Below, piece after piece: positions 37,473 to 46,167 of a DNA stretch of 64,000 bases. The position numbers were made by a program, and so were the translations under genes. The stretch covers positions 1 to 64,000 of the forward strand of contig NZ_LAHA01000022.1 in assembly GCF_002608075.1 (NCBI RefSeq), written 5' to 3'. The notes beneath the pieces were generated by a model that saw nothing but the letters and a program-made list of their open reading frames with translations, was not told the origin of the DNA and did not search any database. Each line of letters begins with the position of its first letter. Positions within the stretch are counted from its first letter, which is position 1. This DNA comes from Nostoc linckia z4 (GTDB taxonomy: Bacteria > Cyanobacteriota > Cyanobacteriia > Cyanobacteriales > Nostocaceae).

Positions 37473-37535
37473 GAGACCCTGACTCTGTTCCTCACCCGAT
37501 TTTGCTGATGTGGAACCCAAGGTTTAATAATTCTT

Positions 37536-37842
37536 AGGGACTTCCAAGTAAAAAATATTTCATAGAAGATTTGGGTGTTGCATAATTGCGGGATGATTTG
37601 AGAATTTGCATCAAGACATAATCCCCATGTCCCCGTGTCCCCATGTCCCCGTGTCCCCATGTCCCCATGTCCCCATGTCCCCATGTCCCCATGTCTCCGT
37701 GTCCCCGTGTCCCCATGTCCCCATGTCCCCGTGTCCCCATGTCCCCATGTCCCCATATCCCCATGTCCCCGTATCCCCGTGTCTCCGTGTCAGCCTAAAT
37801 CATCCCATTATTCAGCAACGCCATTTATTGTTTGGAGTTCCT
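37536..37842. mobile_element. Mini-element C with AGGGACTTCCAAG-type ends, cargo CCCCATGTCC array
   Basis: Left end AGGGACTTCCAAGTAAAAAA (37536-), right end TTATTGTTTGGAGTTCCT (to 37842). The interior (about 37624-37792) is an array of about 16 decamers alternating CCCCATGTCC and CCCCGTGTCC. It has the same ends as the other four members and the largest cargo. Confidence 0.7.
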
Positions 37843-37894
37843 GAATTAATCTCTATATAACCTCAGCTTAATGTTTATAAACTAGATTTTTGAC

Positions 37895-38035
37895 TAAAGC
37901 AGGACTTACGCACAGGTAACGGAAAATCTAACCGCAAAGGGCGCATTCGCGCAGCGTCTCGTCAGAGAAGGACACAAAGAAAGAAACAAAGAAACAAAGA
38001 AAATTTGGCGCAGCCTCACAAAGAAATGGTATCAG
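37895..38035. repeat. Mixed dispersed repeats upstream of phoX
   Basis: Contains AGGACTTACGCAC (like a MITE end), AACCGCAAAGGGCGC, a CGCGCAGCGTCTCG module and AAGAAACAAAGAAACAAAG units, ending with a GGCGCAGCCTC patch. The GC-rich modules appear inserted within the A-rich repeat. Confidence 0.6.
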
Positions 38036-38043
38036 CGGTATGC

Positions 38044-38062
38044 CTTAACCTTCGCCTACCTA
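38044..38062 (+). promoter_or_regulatory. Candidate Pho box upstream of the first PhoX gene
   Basis: CTTAACCT at 38044-38051 is a perfect unit of the cyanobacterial PhoB-type (SphR) consensus. The next unit 11 bases on, CCTACCTA, is degenerate. It is 79 bases before the start codon. One perfect unit could be chance. Confidence 0.45.
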
Positions 38063-38129
38063 TACGTTGGAAAAAAAGCGCCATATTTGTTTCTACCAAG
38101 TTTTTCCTGTCACAGCAAAGGAAAATTTT

Positions 38130-40469
38130 ATGTCTAAATTAAGTCGCAGACAAGTATTAATATTTTTTGCTGGTAGTGCTGGTGCTGTTGTTTTGGGAGA
38201 GAAACTCCTCAACAGTGTCGCCAACAGTGCAGAAGTAAAAACCGCGCCACTCAGCTTTACACCTGTACGCTTACCACATCCTCTACCAATTTATCAACAA
38301 CAGAAAAATTTCTTGCCAACAAAAATTGGTGCAGGCGAAGTAGTTAATGCATCTGCGGATGTGAAGTTAACTACCTACAACGTTCTTGATGATGTGGTAG
38401 TGCCGCCAGAGTATGAACGTTATGTAATTGTCAGCTGGGGCGATCGCGTTTTTCCCAACAAAGACGATTATTTCGGATACAACAACGATTTTACTGCTTT
38501 TGTTCCCGTTGGCAAAACTAATAATATTGGGTATTTATGGGTCAATCATGAATATATTAGTTTTCCTTTTTCTACTTTAGCGGTGGAAGATTCTTCTGAT
38601 GTTAAAGGACTACCCGATGCATTTGAAAATGTCATTGGTTGGGCTTTACCTTCCACCAAAAATATTGAAGCTGAAGGAGAGTTTTTATACAATCAAGGCG
38701 GTTCGATTATCCGTATCTCGCGCCAAAATGCAAGTAAACGTTTTGTTGTGGTTAAAGATAATAAAAATCGCCGCATTCATGGTCTTTCTGGATTGGCAAT
38801 TAATAGTCAACGCAATGATGACTATCAAAATGTCACTGCTTGGGGAAATCGCAACCACCAAAAAGGCGACCAAAATTATTTAATTGGCACTGGCCCAGCT
38901 GCAACGCAAGTTTTTAATCTTTCCTCCGATGAACTCGGTAACAAAATTATTGGTACTGCCTTTAATTGTTCTGGTGGTAAAACTCCTTGGGGAACAATTT
39001 TATCTGGGGAAGAAAACTTCCAAAACACTGTTACAGAAGCAGTCACAGCTAATGGCACTCAAACAAATTACACAGATAAAACTATCGGTAAGACTTTTGG
39101 ATTAGTTGGTGAAAAATACGGTTGGATTGTAGAAATTGACCCCGCAAATCCGAAATTTCGCCCGCGCAAACACACTTGGTTAGGTCGTTTCCGCCATGAA
39201 AATGTTGCGGTGCGTGCAGAAAAAGGTAAAAAATTAGTTGCTTATTTGGGTGATGACAGACGTGGAGGACACACTTGGAAATTTGTCAGTGCTGGTGCTA
39301 TTTCCTCCCCAACAAATAAAAGCAACAGTAAGTTGTGGGAAAATGGAACTTTGTATGTTGCTCGCTACAATCCAGACGGTACAGGTAAGTGGATACCCTT
39401 ACTTTTAACTACTCCTACCAACCCCATAGCGCCGACGGTTATATCTTCTGTAGAATTTGCTGCCTTGCAGAAAGCTCAAAAAGAAGGTCTTTTACCACTA
39501 CCGAAACGCAAAGGTATTGCAGGTCAAAGTGAAGATGGTGGTATCTTTAAATGCGATCGCACTAACGAAGCCAAAGCACTAGCTGATTATCAAAATAAAA
39601 AGCTATCTGACTTCTACTCTAGCCAAGGTGCGGTACTCGCTGACGCCTTTTTAGCTGCAAACTTAATCGGCGGAACTCCCACAGCCCGTCCAGAAGATAT
39701 AGAAGTGCATCCAAGCACTAAAGAAGTGTTCATAGCCTACACTGACGGTGCCCCCGGTAGCGATGGTTATCCTGATTCCCGAATTTTTCAAGTGGCTAAA
39801 TTAAGTACAGATGCCAATGCGACACAGCAATCAGGGGGACTTTATAAAATTATTGAAGATAGTGCTGATGCTACAGGTCTAACCTTTAAATGGCAGAGAT
39901 TTGCCCAAGGAGGCGAAGCCGGATCTCTTAATGGTGCTGGTTTTGCCAACGTCGATAATTTGGTTTTTGACGACCGAGGAAATGTTTGGGGAGTTACAGA
40001 TATGTCTACCGGCACTCACAATGGTTTTGATGTGGGTGCCCAAGGTAAAGAAACCAAAATCGATCACACTGCTAGCGGTAACGTTTCTGATTTTACTGGG
40101 GTTTTTGGTAATAATTGGCTGTTCTTTATTCCTACCAGTGGTGCAAACGCTGGACAATTAATACCTTTTGCCCACGGCCCAGTACGTTGTGAATTGACAG
40201 GGCCAAGCTTTGTTGACAATACACTGATTATTTCAGTACAGCATCCTGGCGAAGATTGTCCCATTAATGACGGCACAATTTTGAGTCGCAATATTGAGTT
40301 ACTCGATTTGAATGGTAGTACATTCAATCAAACTCGCAGTTTACCCCGTGGTAGTAGTTGGCCGAGTAACATTTCCAAGGCTGACGGTGGAAAAGAGGAA
40401 TCTACAGGTGTTCCTCGGCCATCTGTAATTGGTATCCACCCGAAAAATTCTCGCACCAGCTTTATCTAA
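38130..40469 (+). CDS. phoX: PhoX-type alkaline phosphatase, Tat-exported (paralogue 1)
   Basis: A calcium/iron phosphomonoesterase that releases phosphate from organic esters outside the cell. The start is ATG 38130, with AAAGGA eight bases upstream; it is 21 codons inside the longest frame. The N-terminus SKLSRRQVLIFFAGSAGAVVLG is a twin-arginine signal. The 779-residue protein has family motifs NIGYLWVNHEYISF, NCSGGKTPWGTILSGEENFQ (with the Cys and Glu pair expected to bind metal), KYGWIVEIDPANP, LGRFRHENVAV, AYLGDDRRGGHTWKFVSAG, RPEDIEVHPSTKEVFIAYTD and FVDNTLIISVQHPGED. A second PhoX follows on the same strand. Confidence 0.88.
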   Translation: MSKLSRRQVLIFFAGSAGAVVLGEKLLNSVANSAEVKTAPLSFTPVRLPHPLPIYQQQKNFLPTKIGAGEVVNASADVKLTTYNVLDDVVVPPEYERYVIVSWGDRVFPNKDDYFGYNNDFTAFVPVGKTNNIGYLWVNHEYISFPFSTLAVEDSSDVKGLPDAFENVIGWALPSTKNIEAEGEFLYNQGGSIIRISRQNASKRFVVVKDNKNRRIHGLSGLAINSQRNDDYQNVTAWGNRNHQKGDQNYLIGTGPAATQVFNLSSDELGNKIIGTAFNCSGGKTPWGTILSGEENFQNTVTEAVTANGTQTNYTDKTIGKTFGLVGEKYGWIVEIDPANPKFRPRKHTWLGRFRHENVAVRAEKGKKLVAYLGDDRRGGHTWKFVSAGAISSPTNKSNSKLWENGTLYVARYNPDGTGKWIPLLLTTPTNPIAPTVISSVEFAALQKAQKEGLLPLPKRKGIAGQSEDGGIFKCDRTNEAKALADYQNKKLSDFYSSQGAVLADAFLAANLIGGTPTARPEDIEVHPSTKEVFIAYTDGAPGSDGYPDSRIFQVAKLSTDANATQQSGGLYKIIEDSADATGLTFKWQRFAQGGEAGSLNGAGFANVDNLVFDDRGNVWGVTDMSTGTHNGFDVGAQGKETKIDHTASGNVSDFTGVFGNNWLFFIPTSGANAGQLIPFAHGPVRCELTGPSFVDNTLIISVQHPGEDCPINDGTILSRNIELLDLNGSTFNQTRSLPRGSSWPSNISKADGGKEESTGVPRPSVIGIHPKNSRTSFI

Positions 40470-40613
40470 TCTGAAGACCTTAGCGCTCATATCATGTCCG
40501 GCTAAATACTTGTCATTAGGTAGCAAGATCCTGTAGGGTACGCAGCGATACCGGAGTGAAGTAATCGCAATGACATAAATAATTTTGTCTAACCATTTAT
40601 CTACCTCTTTAAA

Positions 40614-40734
40614 CTAGTGGTCTGTCCCATTAATTTTGTAGGAAAAAATGTTTGTAGTAAGGACTTTAGTCCTTGATTTTAAGTACTAAAGTGCTTACTT
40701 CAAACCTTTCAGAACTAATGGGACAGACCACTAG
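40614..40734. mobile_element. 121-bp MITE-like element with CTAGTGGTCTGTCCCATTA ends
   Basis: Perfect 19-bp terminal inverted repeats (40614-40632 and 40716-40734). The interior is GTAGTAAGGACTTTAGTCC / GTACTAAAGTGCTTAC, a hairpin clearly akin to the one inside the MITEs at 21869 and 44892, although the terminal repeats are unrelated. No ORF. Confidence 0.88.
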
Positions 40735-40804
40735 GTAGAGAGCTTATTCTAATTCTGAATTCTGATCGAGCTAGTAATGAATTACGAAGCTGTTTTTACG
40801 GCTA

Positions 40805-40845
40805 AAGCAAGATGTTAGTTTAACCTGACATCTTGCTTAATTTTT
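40805..40845 (+). terminator. Strong hairpin with T-run, probable terminator
   Basis: AAGCAAGATGTTAG (40805-40818) pairs with CTGACATCTTGCTT (40825-40838) at 13 of 14 positions, followed by AATTTTT. It lies 330 bases after the first phoX, beyond the MITE, so it may end a read-through transcript or an unknown small RNA. Confidence 0.6.
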
Positions 40846-41129
40846 GATAACTCTATTTTAGACGATGAAGACTGTCTACTGACATTAAAGACCTCAATTT
40901 TAATCTTTTTAGTAGTACCTATCCTACAGTTATTAGTTAATGAATTTTTGTCTTAAATATCACCATCTGTATTGATGACAAAGCTGCTAATTTTGAGTGA
41001 AAAACTTATTTTTATCAGAAAAATTGTTGATAAAGCCAAATTAATCAATATATAACCTGATGTTAATACTTGGTACTTAAATTAATGACAACTTGATTGT
41101 TCTAGTCTGCTTAAGCAGCATCACCTAGT

Positions 41130-41170
41130 CTTAATTTGTTATTAACTGCTATTTAGTGGCTGTTAACAAG
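41130..41170 (+). promoter_or_regulatory. Candidate Pho box upstream of the second PhoX gene
   Basis: Four 8-base units at an 11-base period: CTTAATTT (41130), ATTAACTG (41141), TTTAGTGG (41152), TTAACAAG (41163). The layout fits the cyanobacterial Pho box (CTTAACCT repeats with 3-base gaps), though each unit deviates. It is about 130 bases before the start codon. Confidence 0.45.
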
Positions 41171-41297
41171 ATGTCAAATCTCAATAAATATCTCAGTAAT
41201 GTATGTAAATATGTGGAATTTTTATTTACCAAATTACTCGTGTTATTGAGAAATGAACTGAATAGCAACCTCGTAAGCCTTAAATGGAGAACAAAGA

Positions 41298-43460
41298 ATG
41301 AAAGGACGCTTTCACCCTAAAAACAATTTGACCCTCAACCCATCTCGTAATGAGTCAATTCGTGATGTGATTGACCGCGTTAGTTTGAGTCGGCGGCGGT
41401 TCATCATGACGGCTGTGGGTACGTCGGTGTTAACTGTTCTAGGCGATGTTTCCATCGGTGGCTTTCTGCAAAGTGTTGATGCAGCCCCGATTCCTAAGGG
41501 AACGGGATTTGGTGGCATAGGCTTCAAGAGCGTCCCACCAAATCTCCTCAACCCAGTTACAGGACTTTTAGAAAAGGATCTTGTCAGTGTTCCTGAAGGT
41601 TACACAGCTAAAGTACTGATTGCTTGGGGAGATCCCATCGCTCCGGGTGGCCCGACTTGGTTAGCAGATGCCTCCCAAGATGCGGCTGCTCAAGAAAAGC
41701 AGTTTGGTATGCACAATGACGGTATGTACTACTTCCCTTTACAGCCAGGAAGTGTTGTTGGTCGAACAGTAAGTTCACAAACAAGATCCTTAAGAGGCTT
41801 TTTAAACCAACCAATTAATACTGGTCTGTTGTGCGTCAACCACGAGTACACCCAGGAATCGATTTTGCATCCAGACGGTTTGGATACAGTCACAATTGCC
41901 AAAGTACGCAAGTCTCAGGCTGCTCATGGCGTGTCTGTTGTGGAAATTTCTAAAAACGGCAATGAGTGGAGTTTCAATCCGAATTCATCTTATGGTCGCC
42001 GCATTACCGGCAACACCGAAATAAAAGTTTCAGGGCCTGCGGCTGGCGATATTCTCCTGAAGTCCAAAAAGTTTAACATTACCCCAACTGGCTCTGTTGA
42101 CACCGGCACACTCAACGACGGCTACACCGCTTATGGCACACTCAATAACTGTGCCAACGGCTACACACCTTGGGGAACTTACTTAACTTGTGAGGAAAAT
42201 TGGAACGGCTACTTTGCCAATCCTACACGAGATGTAGTTGCAATTGAGGGCATCGAAAAGTCGGATATTCTCGCAGGACAAAATCGGTACGGCATTGGAA
42301 CAGCATCTAGCTATCGCTGGCCTGAGGTCGATCCACGCTTCGATGCCAGCACCAACCCACTCGAACCCCATTTATTCGGTTGGGTGGTCGAGATCGATCC
42401 TTACAATCCCAAAAGCAAGCCAGTCAAACGCACTGCCCTTGGTCGGTTCAAGCATGAAAGCGCTCAGGTCGTTGTGGATGACAACAACCGTGTTGCTTTC
42501 TATATGGGTGACGACGAGCGCAACGAGTATATCTACAAGTTCGTTTGTGCCCAACCCTTCAATCCCACAAATCGGGATGCTAACCGCAATTTGCTTGACA
42601 ACGGTGTTCTGTACGTTGCTAAATTCAATGACAACGGTACTGGTGAGTGGCTGCCTTTGGTCTATGGTCAGCGTGGTCTGACACCAAAGAACGGCTTCAG
42701 AAACCAAGCTGAAGTTTTGGTGAAGACAAGACAAGCTGGCGATCGCGTCGGCGCAACCATGATGGATCGTCCAGAGTGGGTAGCTGTACGTCCCCGCATT
42801 GGTGGATATAAAGAGATTGAAGTCTACTGCACGCTGACCAACAATAATCGTCGCGGCACAACCCCAGTTTCCTCCAACCAGCCAGATGGTACAACATCAG
42901 CCGGCGGTGCCCGTCCTCCCGTGGATGCTGCCAACCCACGTCCTGATAATCGCTACGGTCATATCATTCGCTGGCGCGAAGATGGACAAAGCGTTACAAC
43001 AACTACCTTTAAATGGGATATTTTCTTTGAAGCTGGCGACAAAACTAGACCCGAACCAAATCTTCAAGGCAACATTAAAGGTGACGACTTAAGTTCGCCA
43101 GATGGTCTCTGGTTCGACGACTTCGGCCGCCTCTGGGTTCAGACCGACCACGCAGGCGATGGTGTTGGTGATTTGGTAAATATCGGTAGTAACACGATGT
43201 CGTGCGCTGACCCCAACACCAAACAAGTTAGACGCTTCTTAACCAGCCCCACGGATTGTGAGGTAACTGGTATTGTCACCACACCCGATGGCAAAGCGAT
43301 GTTTATCAACATCCAACACCCAGGCGATCGCGGAGATGCCTCGAATCCCACAATCGCCAGCAATTGGCCTAATAGTCAAGGCTATGGCCCAGCAGGTCGC
43401 CCGCGTTCATCAGTGGTAGTAATTACCCGCAATGACGGTGGCGTTATTGGTGGCCTTTAA
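41298..43460 (+). CDS. phoX: PhoX-type alkaline phosphatase, Tat-exported (paralogue 2)
   Basis: Encodes 720 residues. The Tat signal sits after a longer charged N-terminus: LSRRRFIMTAVGTSVLTVLG at about 29-48. Family motifs are NTGLLCVNHEYTQE, NNCANGYTPWGTYLTCEENWNGYF (metal-site Cys and Glu), FGWVVEIDPYNP, LGRFKHESAQVVVDD, AFYMGDDERNEYIYKFV, PDGLWFDDFGRLWVQTDH and MFINIQHPGDRG. It resembles the upstream gene only in these motifs, so they are old paralogues and not a recent duplication. It ends at a strong two-way terminator. Confidence 0.9.
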   Translation: MKGRFHPKNNLTLNPSRNESIRDVIDRVSLSRRRFIMTAVGTSVLTVLGDVSIGGFLQSVDAAPIPKGTGFGGIGFKSVPPNLLNPVTGLLEKDLVSVPEGYTAKVLIAWGDPIAPGGPTWLADASQDAAAQEKQFGMHNDGMYYFPLQPGSVVGRTVSSQTRSLRGFLNQPINTGLLCVNHEYTQESILHPDGLDTVTIAKVRKSQAAHGVSVVEISKNGNEWSFNPNSSYGRRITGNTEIKVSGPAAGDILLKSKKFNITPTGSVDTGTLNDGYTAYGTLNNCANGYTPWGTYLTCEENWNGYFANPTRDVVAIEGIEKSDILAGQNRYGIGTASSYRWPEVDPRFDASTNPLEPHLFGWVVEIDPYNPKSKPVKRTALGRFKHESAQVVVDDNNRVAFYMGDDERNEYIYKFVCAQPFNPTNRDANRNLLDNGVLYVAKFNDNGTGEWLPLVYGQRGLTPKNGFRNQAEVLVKTRQAGDRVGATMMDRPEWVAVRPRIGGYKEIEVYCTLTNNNRRGTTPVSSNQPDGTTSAGGARPPVDAANPRPDNRYGHIIRWREDGQSVTTTTFKWDIFFEAGDKTRPEPNLQGNIKGDDLSSPDGLWFDDFGRLWVQTDHAGDGVGDLVNIGSNTMSCADPNTKQVRRFLTSPTDCEVTGIVTTPDGKAMFINIQHPGDRGDASNPTIASNWPNSQGYGPAGRPRSSVVVITRNDGGVIGGL

Positions 43461-43489
43461 AATCTAAGAACTAGCACGGTCAAGATTTG

Positions 43490-43527
43490 AATAAAAAAAA
43501 TCCCCACCGATTAGTGGGGATTTTTTT
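43490..43527. terminator. Bidirectional intrinsic terminator
   Basis: AATCCCCAC / GTGGGGATT stem with loop CGATTA, preceded by eight A and followed by seven T, so it works on both strands. It separates the convergent phoX and PEP-CTERM genes. Confidence 0.92.
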
Positions 43528-43554
43528 AATCAAAATTCTACTGATTGTGTAAGG

Positions 43555-44100
43555 TTAACCGACAATTTTTGTTGCTCTCTTCTTGCGCTGCATCCACAAT
43601 CCCACAACACCAGCAACAGCTGTACCACCAGCAGCTAAAGGTTCGGGTACTTTAGCGTAGCTGACAGTACCTACTTCTGTTGTATTTACCGAATCGGTAA
43701 TCAGATAAAATCTATTTCCTCCCACTTCTGGAGTACTAGGATCGCTGCCAATTACAAATTGATCTGCAACAAAATAGCTCAGTCCCTGAACTTCGCCGTT
43801 ATTGAAGCTAACTATAGGAAAACTGTCGAAATCAATATCATCTACCTCTGTATAGCTAGTACCTAAGTAGTCGAATGCAACTTTTAGTCCATTCTCAACT
43901 CCCAATGTCTCAAGACCTGTATTGGTTAAGGTCGAGTCATCATATTGAAAAGAGCCAAAATATTGACCGGGATTATCGCCAGATGTCGCATTCACGGTGA
44001 AACCGTAATTAACCAAGGCAGCTTGTGTCGGTTTAGTAACAGCAGCCACTGAGATGGCAACTGCAAAAGCAGCAATACTAATATCTTTAGCCAATTTCAT
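43555..44100 (-). CDS. PEP-CTERM sorting-signal protein
   Basis: Encodes 181 residues from ATG 44100, with GGAG about ten bases upstream; the TTG at 44115 is less likely. Signal peptide at 1-28 (ISIAAFAVAISVAAVTKPTQAA). The mature region is a beta-rich domain (NYGFTVNATSGDNPGQYFGSFQYDDSTLT) common in cyanobacterial exported proteins. The C-terminus VPEPLAAGGTAVAGVVGLWMQRKKR is a clear PEP-CTERM signal: VPEP, a membrane helix and a basic tail, cut by exosortase. The role is probably extracellular matrix or surface. Confidence 0.88.
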   Translation of the reverse strand: MKLAKDISIAAFAVAISVAAVTKPTQAALVNYGFTVNATSGDNPGQYFGSFQYDDSTLTNTGLETLGVENGLKVAFDYLGTSYTEVDDIDFDSFPIVSFNNGEVQGLSYFVADQFVIGSDPSTPEVGGNRFYLITDSVNTTEVGTVSYAKVPEPLAAGGTAVAGVVGLWMQRKKRATKIVG

Positions 44101-44338
44101 CAGAAAATACTCCAAAGCTCAAAAGCGAATAATTCTGTAATTTCACTTAAATAAACTTTGAACCAATGTGTTTAGGTTAAGAAATATCAAACAGAAGATT
44201 ATTTTTATAAAATCTTTAAGCTTGTCAGACATATATAAATTTATTGTGAAGTAACAATTACACTCAGCACAAAAAGGTTTCAAGTTTAAAATTTACTTGG
44301 TAAATAGTTTTCTATAGTTGCTTTAAATCTAAAACAAT

Positions 44339-44776
44339 ATGAATGCACAACTAACTCTAGACGAAATTAAATCAGCACGTGAATTACTCAAGGAATATCA
44401 ACCAGCAAACAAAGCCATTGATGCTGTAGAACGTCACAACGGTAATCTCGATCGCTCCTTTGAAGAACTGTGGATCGAGAAAAACGGAAACCCCACGATG
44501 GGAGGAAAAAAAATCTGGCAAACTACATTAGATGTCTTGCGGGATGAACTTTGCTCAAATGAAGGTTTTCGAGCGCGTTTGAGCGATTATACCAAAAGTC
44601 CAGAAAATGCTGTGTTACTGACAGCAGCGATTACATCCCTCATGGCTTTAACCGCAATTCCTCTCGATCCATCCATCGCTACTATTATTGTTCTCTACAT
44701 CCTTAAAATCGGCTTGAATGTCTCTTGCAAGTATACCGATGGAGGTGACGGGGGAACTTTACCGCCAGGGAAATAA
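44339..44776 (+). CDS. Small protein with UBA-like N-terminus and hydrophobic C-terminus
   Basis: Encodes 145 residues. Residues 1-50 (LTLDEIKSARELLKEYQPANKAIDAVERHNGNLDRSFEELW) have the A-I-x-x-x-x-x-x-GNLxxxxxxL spacing of UBA-like helical bundles. Residues about 88-125 are hydrophobic (NAVLLTAAITSLMALTAIP, SIATIIVLYILKIGLNV) and could form a membrane hairpin. It borders the toxin-antitoxin and CHAT-STAND segment. An adaptor or effector role is possible but unproven; I do not recognise the family. Confidence 0.6.
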   Translation: MNAQLTLDEIKSARELLKEYQPANKAIDAVERHNGNLDRSFEELWIEKNGNPTMGGKKIWQTTLDVLRDELCSNEGFRARLSDYTKSPENAVLLTAAITSLMALTAIPLDPSIATIIVLYILKIGLNVSCKYTDGGDGGTLPPGK

Positions 44777-44891
44777 AATACAGATGCCATCGCACCTACT
44801 TGTAATCAAGCACAGGCGATCGCATTTATAATTGAATTACATCAATTGCTGAGATTGAATTACTGTCTTATTTACAGCCTCACTTGAGAGC

Positions 44892-45013
44892 AGGACTCAC
44901 GCAAGTGTCACAAAAAATCAATTTTTTTTGCTTGTAGTAAGGACTTCAGTCCTTATTAGAGGACTAAAGTCCTTACTACAAACTTAAAATAATATGCCAG
45001 TTGCGTAAGTCCT
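44892..45013. mobile_element. 122-bp MITE, copy 2
   Basis: Nearly identical to 21869-21990: same length, ends AGGACTCACGCAA and TTGCGTAAGTCCT, same internal GGACTTCAGTCC hairpin. It differs by two or three bases. Flanking AGAG may be a target duplication. Confidence 0.88.
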
Positions 45014-45189
45014 AGAGAGTAAGAAAGACATATAGGACTCATATTTGATTTTGTGAAAAAATTCAGTACACCCCTAAATTTCCTGTTAAGAGTTCCCTGT
45101 TAAGAATTTCCTCCCCATACAAATATGTTCATTAATCAAATCGGATTCCTATATTATAAATATATATTGGCAATAAAAGAGGTCTAAAA

Positions 45190-45429
45190 ATGAAAAGTGA
45201 ACAAGAACGCGAACAATTAATTAAAGAAATTAACATCTTGTTAAATCAAGCTTATGACAGTACTTTAGATGAGATTTACGCCCTACTTCAAACAATCGAA
45301 GAAACAGAAGAGGAAGAAGATTTAAAAGCCTACGATAAAGCTAAAAAAGAAGCTAATATTGATAATTCATTGTCATGGGAAGATGCTAAAAAAGAACTCA
45401 AAGCAGGAATCAAAAAGGAAGTTGCGTGA
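45190..45429 (+). CDS. Antitoxin of a RelE-type toxin-antitoxin pair
   Basis: Encodes 79 residues, highly charged (SEQEREQLIKEINILLNQAYDSTLDEIYALLQTIEETEEEEDLKAYDKAKKEANI). The C-terminal half, rich in acidic then basic residues, should wrap the toxin. An AGAGG ribosome site lies eight bases before the ATG. It overlaps the toxin gene by four bases, a typical antitoxin-first layout. No DNA-binding fold is obvious. Confidence 0.8.
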   Translation: MKSEQEREQLIKEINILLNQAYDSTLDEIYALLQTIEETEEEEDLKAYDKAKKEANIDNSLSWEDAKKELKAGIKKEVA

Positions 45430-45692
45430 GTTATAAAGTTGAAATATTGAGGGGTGCATTGAAGCAACTTAAAAAAATACCGTCAGAACTTCAAGAACGT
45501 ATACAAATTAAAATTGATGATTTAGCTACAGAACCACGTCCGAATGGGGTCAAAAAGCTAAAAGAGAAAGAAAATGCTTACAGAATTAGAGTCGGTGACT
45601 ATCGCGTTATCTATGATATTTTCGACGATATTCTAGTGGTGAATGTTGTGGAAGTCGGACATCGTAAAAATATTTATAAAGATGAAAGTTGA
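45426..45692 (+). CDS. RelE/ParE-superfamily toxin
   Basis: Encodes 88 residues from GTG 45426. Family motifs: YKVEILRGALKQLKKIPSELQERI, then ATEPRPNGVKKLKEKENAYRIRVGDYRVIYDI, and a final strand VVNVVEVGHRKNIYK. The RxGDYRVIY and HRKNIY features are those of RelE-type ribosome-dependent mRNA interferases. It is coupled to the upstream antitoxin through a four-base overlap. Confidence 0.92.
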   Translation: MSYKVEILRGALKQLKKIPSELQERIQIKIDDLATEPRPNGVKKLKEKENAYRIRVGDYRVIYDIFDDILVVNVVEVGHRKNIYKDES

Positions 45693-45712
45693 GAAGCAAG
45701 AAAAACTTAGAG

Positions 45713-45890
45713 CCATCGTACCTCCACAAACCCAAACGCGATCGCACTCCACAAAACCCAAACCCAAACGCATTTATAATTTACTTACATATTTATTGTA
45801 TTTGGTCATATTTGTATTGTCGCACCCCCACAAAACCCAAAACGCGTAGAGGCAACACAGTTTTTCGTTAGACATCGCATTTATAATTTT
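45713..45890. repeat. Direct repeats downstream of the RelE-type toxin
   Basis: Two or three degenerate copies of GCACTCCACAAAACCCAAAC with HIP1-like GATCGC, and the motif CGCATTTATAATT at about 45769 and 45876. The same CGCATTTATAATT motif occurs at about 44820, and a related GATCGCACCTCTACAAAC patch follows the VapC gene at 46570. Confidence 0.55.
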
Positions 45891-45926
45891 ATTATATGTA
45901 TTAAGTGGTGAATTTGGTGACAAGTA

Positions 45927-46148
45927 ATGTTTAAATCAGTTGAAGGTGTTTACAAACACGGCAAAATCGAACTCGTTGAATTCCCATTAGATGTATTAGA
46001 AAGCCGAGTTATTGTCACATTTTTAGAGCCAGAAACAACTAGAAAAACAACCCAAATAATGCAGTTTGGTATGTTTTCTGGAAAACATCAGTCTACGGAA
46101 GAGGATTTTAAAATTGCTGAATTTCACGGAGATAAAGAAGATAGCTGA
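45927..46148 (+). CDS. Antitoxin-like partner of a PIN toxin
   Basis: Encodes 73 residues. The first 35 residues (FKSVEGVYKHGKIELVEFPLDVLESRVIVTFLEPE) resemble the small beta-rich domain found in many cyanobacterial antitoxins. The tail (QSTEEDFKIAEFHGDKEDS) is acidic and likely binds the toxin. It precedes the PIN-domain gene by 19 bases on the same strand. Confidence 0.75.
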   Translation: MFKSVEGVYKHGKIELVEFPLDVLESRVIVTFLEPETTRKTTQIMQFGMFSGKHQSTEEDFKIAEFHGDKEDS

Positions 46149-46167
46149 TATTAGTCATAAATAATTT

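Noticed and set aside
37409..37860. Frames rich in GHGDTGTWGHGD or SPCPHVPMSPCPHV
   Set aside because: Translation of the CCCCATGTCC decamer array in mini-element C.
42372..42734. 120-codon minus-strand frame in the second phoX
   Set aside because: Antisense shadow; the phoX motifs are continuous across it on the other strand.
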